Assembly (NCBI GenBank): GCA_947454255.1
Contig: CANGIU010000005.1
Span: forward strand, 1-64,000
Origin: Micrococcales bacterium
Lineage (GTDB): Bacteria > Actinomycetota > Actinomycetes > Actinomycetales > Microbacteriaceae
Reading direction: 5' to 3'
DNA: 64,000 nt
A model generated the notes under the pieces. It was not told the DNA's origin and made no database searches. It saw only the letters and a program-made list of their open reading frames with translations. The translations under genes and the position numbers were made by a program. This document shows positions 10,314-20,254 of the stretch, piece by piece (position 1 is the first letter of the stretch; each line of letters opens with the position of its first letter).

Positions 10314-10668
10314 GGTCGATACGCTCGCCAACACCTGATCGGGCATTTTCATCTTCGACCTTTAACATGGCCACCCAAACATTGTTTAGTGCATTGGCAA
10401 ATTCATAGCCGCGCACAGAAGCCACCACGCTCTTGAAGTTGTGATAATCGATTTCGATTGCTGCATCCATAACCCACGATGCAAACACCTCAGGGTTCAC
10501 AAATAACCGATAGGGATAATCTCCATCAGGAGACTTAGCAATTTGAACATCAGCTATCTCACTTAGCTCAACTAAAGACTCACGATCGCGAGCCCGAACA
10601 GTCAATACGTTTGGATACTCCTTTTTACGGACTGCGCTAACAAAACCATTCTTAGTAAATACCCACAT
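10306..10668 (-). CDS. Conserved hypothetical protein
   Basis: 120 aa ORF (MWVFTKNGFVSAVRKKEY...), convergent with the GH16 gene, 8-nt overlap. Confidence 0.6.
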   Translation of the reverse strand: MWVFTKNGFVSAVRKKEYPNVLTVRARDRESLVELSEIADVQIAKSPDGDYPYRLFVNPEVFASWVMDAAIEIDYHNFKSVVASVRGYEFANALNNVWVAMLKVEDENARSGVGERIDPS

Positions 10669-10727
10669 AGTTATCTCCTTCTTTCAAGATAGATAACTAG
10701 CTAATGCTAAAAATTATTCTCCAGGAA

Positions 10728-12215
10728 TCAGTTTTGTGGGAAACCAAGGTTGATACCACCGTGACTTGGGTCAAGCCAGCGACTGGTGACAGTCTTTTCC
10801 CGAGTAAAGAAGTTCACACCTTGCAAACCATGTGCTTTGGTGTCTCCAAACAGAGAGCTCTTGAAGCCGCCAAATGAATAGTAAGAAACTGGCACCGGAA
10901 TGGGCACGTTGATGCCGATCATTCCGACCTCAACTTCATTCTGGAATCTTCTGGCTGCACCACCATCATTAGTAAAGATTGCAGTGCCATTACCGTAAAC
11001 ACCATCGTTGATAATTTTCAAACCTTCGGCGTAGCTAGCTACGCGAATAACAGAGAGCACCGGACCAAAGATCTCATCCTGGTAAACCTTGGAAGAAGTT
11101 GACACATTATCAATCAGGGTTGGCCCAAGCCAGAACCCATTGCTATCGCCATCAACAGAAATGCCTCTGCCATCAATCACCACAGATGCCTTATCAGCAA
11201 TTGCTATATCGATATAGCCTGCGACTTTATCGCGATGTTCTGCGGTTATGAGTGGGCCCATGTCACAGTTTCTTCGACCATCACCAACCTTGAGGTCCTT
11301 CATACGTAAGGCAATCTTGGAAACTAATTCATCAGCGATGGGCTCAACAGCTACCACAACAGAAATTGCCATGCAACGCTCGCCTGCTGAACCAAATCCT
11401 GCATTAATTGCAGAGTCTGCCACCAAGTCAAGATCAGCATCTGGTAGCACGAGCATATGGTTCTTTGCACCGCCTAGGGCTTGAACACGTTTGCCATGAG
11501 CAGTCCCAGTTTCATAAACATATTTCGCAATCGGGGTAGAGCCAACAAAGCTGATTGCCTGAACCTCAGGGCTAGTCAAGAGTGCATCAACAGCAACCTT
11601 GTCTCCCTGCAAAACATTGAATACTCCATCAGGTAGACCGGCAGCTTTTAACTGCTCTGCAATCCAGATTGCAGCTGATGGGTTCTTCTCCGAAGGTTTA
11701 AGAACAACGGTGTTCCCAGCCGCAATAGCGATTGGAAAGAACCACATTGGCACCATAGCTGGGAAATTAAATGGGCTGATAATTCCCACTACTCCCAGTG
11801 GTTGTTTGATTGAGTAGACATCAATAGCTGTAGAAACAGACTCGCTGTATGAACCCTTGAGTAGATTTGCCATACCGGTAGCGAACTCAACAACCTCTAA
11901 GCCTCGCGTTACTTCACCTAAAGCATCCGGCAATGTCTTGCCATGTTCTTCCGTAACTATTGCTGCGAGCTCTTCCTTCTTGGCATTTAGAATCTCTCGA
12001 AAGTTGAACATGATCTGCTGACGCTTGGTCAATGAGGTATCGCGCCAAGCAGGGAATGCATTACTCGCTGCAGTAATAGCTGCCTGGGCATCCACAGGCT
12101 CTGCTAAGGAGAGCTCTCTAACCACTTTGCCAAGCGCTGGGTCAAAAACTTTCCCTGAGCGATCACTTGAGTTGGCGGTAAGTTTTCCGTTTATGAAGTG
12201 CATGACCTTTGTCAT
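10728..12215 (-). CDS. mmsA: Methylmalonate-semialdehyde dehydrogenase (CoA acylating)
   Basis: Aldehyde dehydrogenase family; FINGK, FNFPAMVPMWFFPIAIAAGN, QALGGAKNHMLVLPDADL, GSAGERCMAIS. Confidence 0.9.
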   Translation of the reverse strand: MTKVMHFINGKLTANSSDRSGKVFDPALGKVVRELSLAEPVDAQAAITAASNAFPAWRDTSLTKRQQIMFNFREILNAKKEELAAIVTEEHGKTLPDALGEVTRGLEVVEFATGMANLLKGSYSESVSTAIDVYSIKQPLGVVGIISPFNFPAMVPMWFFPIAIAAGNTVVLKPSEKNPSAAIWIAEQLKAAGLPDGVFNVLQGDKVAVDALLTSPEVQAISFVGSTPIAKYVYETGTAHGKRVQALGGAKNHMLVLPDADLDLVADSAINAGFGSAGERCMAISVVVAVEPIADELVSKIALRMKDLKVGDGRRNCDMGPLITAEHRDKVAGYIDIAIADKASVVIDGRGISVDGDSNGFWLGPTLIDNVSTSSKVYQDEIFGPVLSVIRVASYAEGLKIINDGVYGNGTAIFTNDGGAARRFQNEVEVGMIGINVPIPVPVSYYSFGGFKSSLFGDTKAHGLQGVNFFTREKTVTSRWLDPSHGGINLGFPQN

Positions 12216-12224
12216 GGGATGTCC

Positions 12225-13541
12225 TTAGTTAGTAATTGTTCGACCCAAAGCTAAAACTTTGAATCCGGCTTGCTGCCATCTAGCAACATCTAAAACATTT
12301 CGACCGTCAATAATGAATTTTTCTTTAGGAGTAACGGTGTTTGGATCTAGTTCTCGATACTCTTTCCATTCAGTAGCGAGAACAACTGCATGAATACCAA
12401 TGAATGCCTTTGCTAAATCTTGTTCTAACTCGAGCTCAGGATGCTTTACTGCAACCCCGTGCAAAGCTATCGGATCGTGAACAACCACTTCAGCGCCTGC
12501 AGCCCTCGCTAATAGAGCAATTCCAAGCGCTGGCGAGTCACGGACATCATCACTGTCTGGCTTGAACGCAGCTCCTAGAACCAAAACTCTTTTACCGCTA
12601 AGTGAACCAAGTTCCTCAGTAAGCAGAGTAATAACCCGATCTCTGCGACGAAGGTTAATCTTGTCAATCTCATGCAAATAAGAAACGGATTCACCCACGC
12701 CTAATTCCTCAGCTCTAGCAATGAGCGCACGAATATCTTTCGGTAGACATCCCCCACCAAAACCAACTCCATTGCGTAAAAACTTATTGCCAATACGCTC
12801 GTCATAGCCGATAGCCTGAGCGAGCTCAGTTGCATCTGCTCCAGATACTTCTGCGATTTCTGCCATGGCATTGATAAAGGAAATCTTGGTGGCCAGGAAT
12901 GCGTTAGCAGCAGCCTTTACTAATTCAGCGGTGGCTAAATCGGTAACTAGAAATGGAATTCCTGCATCAATCATCGGAGCAAAGACTTCTCTAAGTAAGG
13001 CTTCCGATCGAGGGTTCGTTACTCCAATAACCAAACGGTCTGGGTGCAAAGAATCTTCTAGTGCAGTACCTTCTCTTAGGAACTCTGGGTTCCAAGCCAA
13101 ATTTGGCGAAGTAAAGCCAGTTGCTTTAGCTAACTGTTGAGCTAGTTTTGCCGCTGTGCCAACTGGGACAGTTGACTTTCCAACTACCAATGCATCCTCA
13201 CGAAGAAATGGTGCCAGGGCTTGGATTGCCGATTCTAAATAGGAGGTATCTGCAGCCATAGACCCAGCGCTCTGTGGTGTGCCGACACAAATGAAGTGAA
13301 TGTCGGCATCCCTAGACGATTCATCGTGTGCCTGTTTGAAAGTTAGCCGTCCGCTTGCTAATTGAGCTGCTAGTTCCTGATCTAGTCCTGGCTCGAAAAA
13401 TCCTGCTCTACCTTGAACCAGAGAGTCTATTTTCTGTTGGTTAGGCTCTATGCCAATAACCTGATGGCCCACCTTGGCCATGGCAACTGCATGAGTCGTG
13501 CCTAGATAACCCAACCCGATAACAGTAATTTTCATAGCCAT
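12225..13541 (-). CDS. UDP-glucose/GDP-mannose dehydrogenase family protein (UDP-glucose 6-dehydrogenase-like)
   Basis: ITVIGLGYLGTTHAVAMAKVGHQVIGIE; GFGGGCLPKDIRALI; LGAAFKPDSDDVRDSPAL. Confidence 0.9.
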   Translation of the reverse strand: MAMKITVIGLGYLGTTHAVAMAKVGHQVIGIEPNQQKIDSLVQGRAGFFEPGLDQELAAQLASGRLTFKQAHDESSRDADIHFICVGTPQSAGSMAADTSYLESAIQALAPFLREDALVVGKSTVPVGTAAKLAQQLAKATGFTSPNLAWNPEFLREGTALEDSLHPDRLVIGVTNPRSEALLREVFAPMIDAGIPFLVTDLATAELVKAAANAFLATKISFINAMAEIAEVSGADATELAQAIGYDERIGNKFLRNGVGFGGGCLPKDIRALIARAEELGVGESVSYLHEIDKINLRRRDRVITLLTEELGSLSGKRVLVLGAAFKPDSDDVRDSPALGIALLARAAGAEVVVHDPIALHGVAVKHPELELEQDLAKAFIGIHAVVLATEWKEYRELDPNTVTPKEKFIIDGRNVLDVARWQQAGFKVLALGRTITN

Positions 13542-13573
13542 GTGGCAAGTCTATCTAGGAGGGTATTGGGAAC

Positions 13574-13996
13574 TCAGTTTGTTACTTGAACAACAAGTTC
13601 ATTACTGGTGACAATTCCACTTGGAGTTTGGACTTCAGCTCGATAAACGATGTCCCCAGCGATAGCTGGATGAACCTTGAATACCACGGTGCTGTTGTCA
13701 GGATTCTTCGCAGTGTATTTCTTGACCACCTGCCAAGCCCCGTCAACTCTGCCCTCAAGTTGAATTGCATAGCTCTTACCGGTCTTGTCGTTAAGGTTCA
13801 GAACTAGCCCAACAGGAACTCGATCATTGACCTTCCAGCTTGTTTGAGTTGTGCCATAAAGCTTTAAAAAGGCTTCGTATTTCTTCGGCTGGCTTGCCAG
13901 CCAAGAACCAAACATGATTGAGGCAATGAGCAAAATGAATGCTGCAAAAGCTGCAACTACCCAAGTGCCGACTTTGACGCGACTTAGAAACTTCAC
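13574..13996 (-). CDS. Membrane-anchored hypothetical protein
   Basis: One N-terminal TM helix and a soluble beta-rich domain. Confidence 0.6.
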   Translation of the reverse strand: MKFLSRVKVGTWVVAAFAAFILLIASIMFGSWLASQPKKYEAFLKLYGTTQTSWKVNDRVPVGLVLNLNDKTGKSYAIQLEGRVDGAWQVVKKYTAKNPDNSTVVFKVHPAIAGDIVYRAEVQTPSGIVTSNELVVQVTN

Positions 13997-14202
13997 AGGT
14001 TGTTTTCCGCTCTAAAGACGTGGACAATCGCGTTAGCGTGACCCTGACCCATTTCATGGTTCTCTTGTAGGAACTTAACCTGTTCCATATGCTTCTTGTC
14101 CTTTACCTTCTTTAGTTCTTTCATCCAGAATGAAATCGGCTTGCCATACTTAGCCTCAATAGAAGGGAAATAGCTCTTGGGGCCCTTTACTTTTTCTTCC
14201 AT
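13993..14202 (-). CDS. DUF4287 domain-containing protein
   Basis: GPKSYFPSIEAKYGKPISFWM...NHEMGQGHANAIVHVFR. Confidence 0.75.
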   Translation of the reverse strand: MEEKVKGPKSYFPSIEAKYGKPISFWMKELKKVKDKKHMEQVKFLQENHEMGQGHANAIVHVFRAENNL

Positions 14203-15395
14203 TAGCCAACTCTAACTTGAGCCCTAGCATTTATAAAAGCAGCAACGCAGGCTTTGATTTCCTCGCTCGAATGAGCGGCAGAAAGCTGAACTCTGATCCG
14301 GGCCTTATCCTTTGGGACAACGGGAAAACTAAAAGCTGTGACATAGATACCCTCGACAAACATTTGATTAGCTATCTCAGTTGCCACTTTGGCATCACCA
14401 AACATGACGGGGATAATCGGATGCTCACCAGGCAACAAATCAAAACCTTCTTCAGTCATAAGGCGCCTAAAGAGATCTGCATTGTCTTTCAATCGGTTTC
14501 TAAGTAATGGTCCTTCGATTCCATCAGAAGCAATCCGAATAGCCTCTAGTGATCCGGCTGCTATTACTGGTGCCAATGAATTTGAGAATAGGTACGGTCT
14601 GGCTTTCTGTCTCAAGAGTTCAACTATTGATGCTCTCCCGCTGACGTAACCACCAGCAGCCCCACCCAAAGCCTTGCCAAATGTTCCGGTGTATATATCC
14701 ACCCGGTTGCCAACACCAAGTAGTTCCGGAGTCCCCTTACCCCCTCCACCGATTAACCCAACTGCATGAGAATCATCAACCATCACCACTGCATTGTATT
14801 TCTCAGCTAGGTCGCAAATCTCCCTAAGCGGAGCGATATACCCGTCCATGCTAAACACACCATCTGTGACGATGACTCTTGATTTAGCGCTGGCAGATTC
14901 AATCAGTGCACGTTCAAGATCTGCCATGTCACGGTTCTTGTATCTAAAGCGTGCCGCTTTAGATAGCCGGATGCCATCGATGATGCTTGCATGGTTTAGC
15001 TCATCACTGATGATGGCATCCTCTTCTCCAAAGAGCGCTTCAAATACACCGCCATTGGCATCAAAGCATGAACTAAACAAAATGGTTTCATCAGTGCCCA
15101 AAAACGTAGACACCGCCTGTTCAAGTTCAAGATGGATGTTCTGTGTGCCACAGATAAACCTCACGCTTGCTACCCCAAAACCTAGTTCCGACAGAGCATC
15201 ACCTGCAGCTCTCTTTACTCGATCATCATCAGCTAGACCGAGGTAGTTATTAGCGCAAAAGTTTAATAGCTCTCTGCCCCCGGATTGGATCTGTGAGCCT
15301 TGCGCTGAAGCCAAGGGCCGTTCAGTCTTATATAAACCTGAACTTGAGATGTCCTCTAAACGATTAGCGATAGTAGTTTCTAAACTTTCAAACAT
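14202..15395 (-). CDS. kbl: Glycine C-acetyltransferase (2-amino-3-ketobutyrate CoA ligase)
   Basis: FCANNYLGLADD, DGVFSMDGYIAPL, DDSHAVGLIG, TGTFGKALGGAAGGY; start MFESL at 15395 overlaps the tdh stop (TGATG). Confidence 0.93.
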   Translation of the reverse strand: MFESLETTIANRLEDISSSGLYKTERPLASAQGSQIQSGGRELLNFCANNYLGLADDDRVKRAAGDALSELGFGVASVRFICGTQNIHLELEQAVSTFLGTDETILFSSCFDANGGVFEALFGEEDAIISDELNHASIIDGIRLSKAARFRYKNRDMADLERALIESASAKSRVIVTDGVFSMDGYIAPLREICDLAEKYNAVVMVDDSHAVGLIGGGGKGTPELLGVGNRVDIYTGTFGKALGGAAGGYVSGRASIVELLRQKARPYLFSNSLAPVIAAGSLEAIRIASDGIEGPLLRNRLKDNADLFRRLMTEEGFDLLPGEHPIIPVMFGDAKVATEIANQMFVEGIYVTAFSFPVVPKDKARIRVQLSAAHSSEEIKACVAAFINARAQVRVG

Positions 15396-16441
15396 CAGAT
15401 TTGAGTCCAATCCAAAACAACCTTGCCGCCAGTCCCAGATCTTGCCAAAGCAAAGCCTTCTTTCCAAGCGCTAGCAGGCATTCGATCGGTTATTACCGAC
15501 GCAATACGCTTTCGCAATGTCTCACTAGATTTCAACATCGAACTCATCGCAGTCCAAGTCTCAAACATCTCTCTACCGTAAATACCTTTCAGAGTAATCA
15601 TGTGTGTGACCACTTTTGACCAGTCAATGTCGATTGACTCACTCGGTAGCCCCAACATCGCAACTCGACCACCATGGTTGAGGTTCTCAATGATTTCAGG
15701 AAGTGCCGCCTTATGTCCCGACATCTCAAATGCAACGTCAAAACCTTCGCGCATTCCAAGTTCTTTCTGCGATTCAACAATTCGGTGCTTGGAAACATTC
15801 AGGGCAATATCAACACCCATGCTTCGAGCTAGTTCCAATCTTGGTTCACTGACATCTGTTGCGACTATGAATCTCGCTCCCACGTGCCTTGCAACAGCAA
15901 TAGACATCAGACCAATTGGCCCGACTCCTGAAATCAAAACATCCTCACCAACCAAACTGTATGCAAGTGCTGTGTGCACAGCATTTCCGAATGGGTCAAA
16001 GATTGCACCTAGATCTGGATCTATTGGATCGTGATGAACCCAAACATTTGATTCAGGAATAACAACGTATTCAGCAAATGCTCCATCGCGGTTGACCCCG
16101 ACACCAAGCGTTCTAATGCACATTTGTCTTCTACCGGCTCGACAGTTGCGACAGATGCCACAAACAATGTGCCCTTCACCAGAGACCATTGCCCCGACTT
16201 CAACTTCATGAACTCGACTGCCTATTTCAACAACTTCACCAAAGAACTCGTGGCCGGGAATAATTGGTGTCTTGATTGTCTCTGCTGCCCAATGGTCCCA
16301 GCTCTCAATGTGGAGGTCTGTTCCGCAGATACCTGTTCTTAATACCCGAATCTTGACATCATTTTCACCAACCTGTGGCTCAGGAACCTCTACCAGTTCG
16401 AGCCCTGGTCCTGCTACTGCTTTCACTAATGCGCGCATCAT
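15395..16441 (-). CDS. tdh: L-threonine 3-dehydrogenase
   Basis: Zn-dependent [43 protein letters not shown]; likely start MMRALVK at 16441. Confidence 0.93.
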   Translation of the reverse strand: MMRALVKAVAGPGLELVEVPEPQVGENDVKIRVLRTGICGTDLHIESWDHWAAETIKTPIIPGHEFFGEVVEIGSRVHEVEVGAMVSGEGHIVCGICRNCRAGRRQMCIRTLGVGVNRDGAFAEYVVIPESNVWVHHDPIDPDLGAIFDPFGNAVHTALAYSLVGEDVLISGVGPIGLMSIAVARHVGARFIVATDVSEPRLELARSMGVDIALNVSKHRIVESQKELGMREGFDVAFEMSGHKAALPEIIENLNHGGRVAMLGLPSESIDIDWSKVVTHMITLKGIYGREMFETWTAMSSMLKSSETLRKRIASVITDRMPASAWKEGFALARSGTGGKVVLDWTQI

Positions 16442-16564
16442 TGATCTTTCGTCGCCGTTGACGTGGGCAAACTTGTGGTCGCCACATAAACAGCCTATGA
16501 GCATTTGATTCCAACTTGGTCTCAGTGGCGGGGTGTTGGCAACAAGCAGTCATAGCATTTAGAT

Positions 16565-16981
16565 ATGACTGAAACTAACAATTACGGATACCTACGCAAA
16601 GTATTAGCCACCGGCGCAACAGTCTTTGGGCTAAGCGCTCTCTTCTTACTCTTAGCTCCAGCGCTATTCAATGAACTGCTTGGATTCACCACCAGCAATG
16701 AACTGGAATGGTCTATGCGCATGATTGCTATCACATTGATCGCTCTTTGTGGAAACATGCTTTCTGTCTCTCTTCGAGGCAAGGACAACGCTGTTCTTTT
16801 CTCGGCAAGAGTTATGGCGCTATCTGCATCAGCGCTAGGTGCACTAACACTTTTAACACCAGTCGCAACACTAACTTGGTTTGACTACGTTTATGCCGCT
16901 ATCGGCTTCAGCTTTAGCCTCGCATACATCATTGGTCTCGTTAGAAATCCAACCGCTAACCCGCAAGCCCTAAGTCGCTAA
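16565..16981 (+). CDS. Small polytopic membrane protein
   Basis: 138 aa with about four hydrophobic segments. Confidence 0.6.
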   Translation: MTETNNYGYLRKVLATGATVFGLSALFLLLAPALFNELLGFTTSNELEWSMRMIAITLIALCGNMLSVSLRGKDNAVLFSARVMALSASALGALTLLTPVATLTWFDYVYAAIGFSFSLAYIIGLVRNPTANPQALSR

Positions 16982-18390
16982 AGAGCTACGCTGTCGCCGT
17001 CTTTAGGCGCACGAGATTTCCAGCCAAGTTTGGTACTCACCAGATCGCTAAATGATTCTGCGACTCCGGCTTCACCATGGACCACAAATACATTAGTCGG
17101 AGCCTCATGTGCGCTAGCAAGCCAAGCAATCAACTCGTTTGAATCGGCGTGAACAGAAAATTCTGCAATCTGCTCTATGCGTGCATTAACTGAAACAAGT
17201 TCACCATGCATCTTTACCTGTGCTGCACCATCAACAAGTGCCCTGCCTCTAGTACCGATGGCCTGATAGCCGACCATGATTACCGTATGTTTTGGGTTAG
17301 GGAGCATTTGCCGGAGGTGGTGAACTACCCGTCCACCAGTTCCCATTCCAGAAGCTGAAATGATGATGCACGGTTGTTGTGGATCATTGATTGTCTTAGA
17401 TTCATCAACACTGTGAAGTTCAACCAAGCTCCCTGGATCAAATGGATCTCGTCCCTTCCAGGTATTTCTAACTTCTTCTCGTATCTCAGAAGAACCTGTA
17501 TCGATAGCCTCCCGATAGTAGTCAAGTGCCTTTAGAGCCATCGGTGAATCTGCATAAATGGGGACTCTGGGGATTGAGCCAGCCTCAACAAGCTCACGAA
17601 GCCGAACCAAAATCACTTCCGTTCTGTCGACGGCAAATGCTGGAATCAATACCGATCCTCCAGCAGAGATTGTTTCATTTATCACAGTTTGAAAGTCAGT
17701 ACTTGAGGCAACATGCTCACGGTCACCATAAGTGGATTCAGTAACTAGAGCATCATATTTACCGCTGAGAATCGGAGTTGGATTAACTAGCAGCGGATGC
17801 CCGTCTCTACCCAGGTCACCGGAGAACATCAAACGTTTCCCAAAGAATTCGATCTCCAGAGTTGATGCACCAAGAATATGGCCGGATGGGTGAAAAGTAA
17901 CGAATGTCTCTTTAGCGACTTCGATACGTTCAGAAAATTTCTCTACCTTGAACTGCTGAACAGCTTTGATTGCATCATTTTCGTCATATAGAGGCTTAGG
18001 CGGATTATGTTTACTAAAGCCCTTCTTGGCCGCCCACTTTGCATCTTCGGTTTGAATACGGGCAGAGTCCAAAAGAATAACTTCAGCAAGCTTCATGGTG
18101 TATTCGGTGGAATGAATCTTTCCTTTGAATCCCTGCTGAACCAACTTGGGGATGTATCCGCAGTGATCTAAATGAGCGTGGGTTAGGAGGACTGCAGAGA
18201 TAGTGCCAGCATCAACAGCTAGAGGTTCCCAGTTCTTCAGCCGCAGTTCCTTCAACCCCTGAAACAGCCCACAGTCAACCATGACTTTGGTTTCCCCACA
18301 GCTAAGTAAAAACCTAGATCCAGTAACTGTGCCTGCTGCACCTAAAAAAGAAATTGTTGGAACTAAGTTATGAACCCCAGAATTTGTCAT
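16978..18390 (-). CDS. MBL-fold / beta-CASP RNA metallohydrolase
   Basis: LLTHAHLDHCGYIPKL, TESTYGDREH, SASGMGTGGRVVHHL, FSVHADSNEL. Confidence 0.9.
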   Translation of the reverse strand: MTNSGVHNLVPTISFLGAAGTVTGSRFLLSCGETKVMVDCGLFQGLKELRLKNWEPLAVDAGTISAVLLTHAHLDHCGYIPKLVQQGFKGKIHSTEYTMKLAEVILLDSARIQTEDAKWAAKKGFSKHNPPKPLYDENDAIKAVQQFKVEKFSERIEVAKETFVTFHPSGHILGASTLEIEFFGKRLMFSGDLGRDGHPLLVNPTPILSGKYDALVTESTYGDREHVASSTDFQTVINETISAGGSVLIPAFAVDRTEVILVRLRELVEAGSIPRVPIYADSPMALKALDYYREAIDTGSSEIREEVRNTWKGRDPFDPGSLVELHSVDESKTINDPQQPCIIISASGMGTGGRVVHHLRQMLPNPKHTVIMVGYQAIGTRGRALVDGAAQVKMHGELVSVNARIEQIAEFSVHADSNELIAWLASAHEAPTNVFVVHGEAGVAESFSDLVSTKLGWKSRAPKDGDSVAL

Positions 18391-18439
18391 GTTTGAAGTT
18401 TATTGCGGTATGGGGCAAGCAAGGTGCGAGAATCAGAGT

Positions 18440-20254
18440 ATGCAGGCAACTCTAGGTAAGTATGGCTTCGTTGCGTTTGCACTTTCCTCGCTAGCAATAG
18501 GAATATTTCTCAACCAACTAAAACAAATTGAAATTGCCAATTTGGTTTGGGCACTAGGCGCTGCCTTGGGGCTGATTCTTTCGCTCCGATGGTTAATACA
18601 AGCCCTGCGCAACAAAGCCTTAGGTAGCGATACGTTAGCGGTAGTTTCAATAATTGCAACTGGTGCAACCAATGAGTGGCTTGCGGCAAGCATTATTTCT
18701 GTGATGCTCGCCACGGGAAGAGCTTTAGAAGTGTGGGCCGAAGGTCGTGCTAGTTCGCATCTTGATGCCTTGGTCTCAAGAGCACCACACGATGCACATT
18801 TGCTTCAAAGCAATGAATACGTAGACACTGCAATTGCCTCTGTTCCAGTCGGCTCATTAATACTTGTGCGCTCTGGTGAAGTTGTTCCACTCGATGGAAT
18901 CTTGCAGAGCGAGGCATTATTCGATGAGTCAGCATTAACCGGTGAACCAGAACCGATTTGGCGAGCAAAGAATTCAAGCGTGCAATCCGGAGTAGTAAAT
19001 GCCGGCTCAAGTGTCTTGCTAAAGACCTCTACTAACGCTGCAGACAGTACATATGCGAATCTCATTAATCTCGTTGCCTCTGCTAAACAACAGGCAACAA
19101 AAGGTGTTCGATTGGCAAATAAATGGGCCATCCGTTTTGTCCCAATAGCCCTTGGCATGGCAATAATTACCTGGCTAATTTCAGGAGACATCAAACAGGC
19201 TGTCGCTGTGATTGTGGCAGCTACTCCGTGCCCACTAATTCTTGCTGTACCGGTTGCGATTGTCTCTGGAATTTCTCGAGCTTCAAAAGTTGGTGTAATC
19301 ATAAAAACAGGCTCTGCACTTGAACAACTTTCCCGGGTTGAAGTGGTTTTGATTGATAAGACTGGAACTTTGACTGAAGGCGGGCCACGAGTTTCGCAAC
19401 TCGTGTGGAGTAAAGATGCCAACGAAGTAGAAACAATAGGCTTGGCAACATCCCTGGAGCAGCACAGTTCAAACATCGTTGCGAGAGCTCTGGTTGAGCT
19501 TGCCAAGGATAGGCAAATAGCATTTCAGCCAGCCACTAACGTTTTCGAAACCCCAGGTCATGGGCTGACTGGCACAGTCGACGGGAAAATAATTTCTGTT
19601 GGACAACCAAAACTGCCACTGCCTGACTGGGCCAAGATCCAAAGCAGCCTAATTACAGAAATTCAGATTGATGGACGTATTGCTGGATACATCGGGCTAA
19701 GCGATCCGTTAAGAACAGATGCAAAGACAACTATCAAAAACCTATTTGCCCTCGGCGTAAAACGAATCTTATTAGTCTCTGGAGATCGTGAAGAAACTGT
19801 TGCCAAAGTTGCTAATGAGTTAGGCATTAGGGAGCACTTCGCAAGTATGGCTCCTGAGCAAAAATTGATGATGCTAACAAAGACTCAGAATGAGACTAAG
19901 GGAACCGTCGCAGTGGTTGGCGATGGCATAAACGATGCCCCTGCACTTGCCGCAGCCGACATCGGTATAGCAATGGGGGCAAGAGGCGCAACCGCTGCTA
20001 GCCAAAGCTCTGATGTTGTTATTGTCGAGGACTCGATAGGCCGACTAGCTGAAGCAGTTTTCATTTCTAAAACTGCAGCTAAACGAGCATTACAAGCAAG
20101 CACAATAGGAATGGCTTTAGCTCTAATCGCAATGATTTGTGCCGCGTTTGGTTTTCTCAACCCAAGCGAGAGCGCAATCGTCCAAGAATTTATAGATGCG
20201 GCAGCTATTAGCTTTGCGTTAGTTGGCTCAAGATCAACTATTGGGCAATCATAA
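18440..20254 (+). CDS. Heavy-metal translocating P1B-type ATPase (TPC motif)
   Basis: DKTGTLTEGG, ALTGEPEP, GDGINDAPAL, AATPCPLILAVPVAIV; start adjusted to MQATLG. Confidence 0.88.
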   Translation: MQATLGKYGFVAFALSSLAIGIFLNQLKQIEIANLVWALGAALGLILSLRWLIQALRNKALGSDTLAVVSIIATGATNEWLAASIISVMLATGRALEVWAEGRASSHLDALVSRAPHDAHLLQSNEYVDTAIASVPVGSLILVRSGEVVPLDGILQSEALFDESALTGEPEPIWRAKNSSVQSGVVNAGSSVLLKTSTNAADSTYANLINLVASAKQQATKGVRLANKWAIRFVPIALGMAIITWLISGDIKQAVAVIVAATPCPLILAVPVAIVSGISRASKVGVIIKTGSALEQLSRVEVVLIDKTGTLTEGGPRVSQLVWSKDANEVETIGLATSLEQHSSNIVARALVELAKDRQIAFQPATNVFETPGHGLTGTVDGKIISVGQPKLPLPDWAKIQSSLITEIQIDGRIAGYIGLSDPLRTDAKTTIKNLFALGVKRILLVSGDREETVAKVANELGIREHFASMAPEQKLMMLTKTQNETKGTVAVVGDGINDAPALAAADIGIAMGARGATAASQSSDVVIVEDSIGRLAEAVFISKTAAKRALQASTIGMALALIAMICAAFGFLNPSESAIVQEFIDAAAISFALVGSRSTIGQS

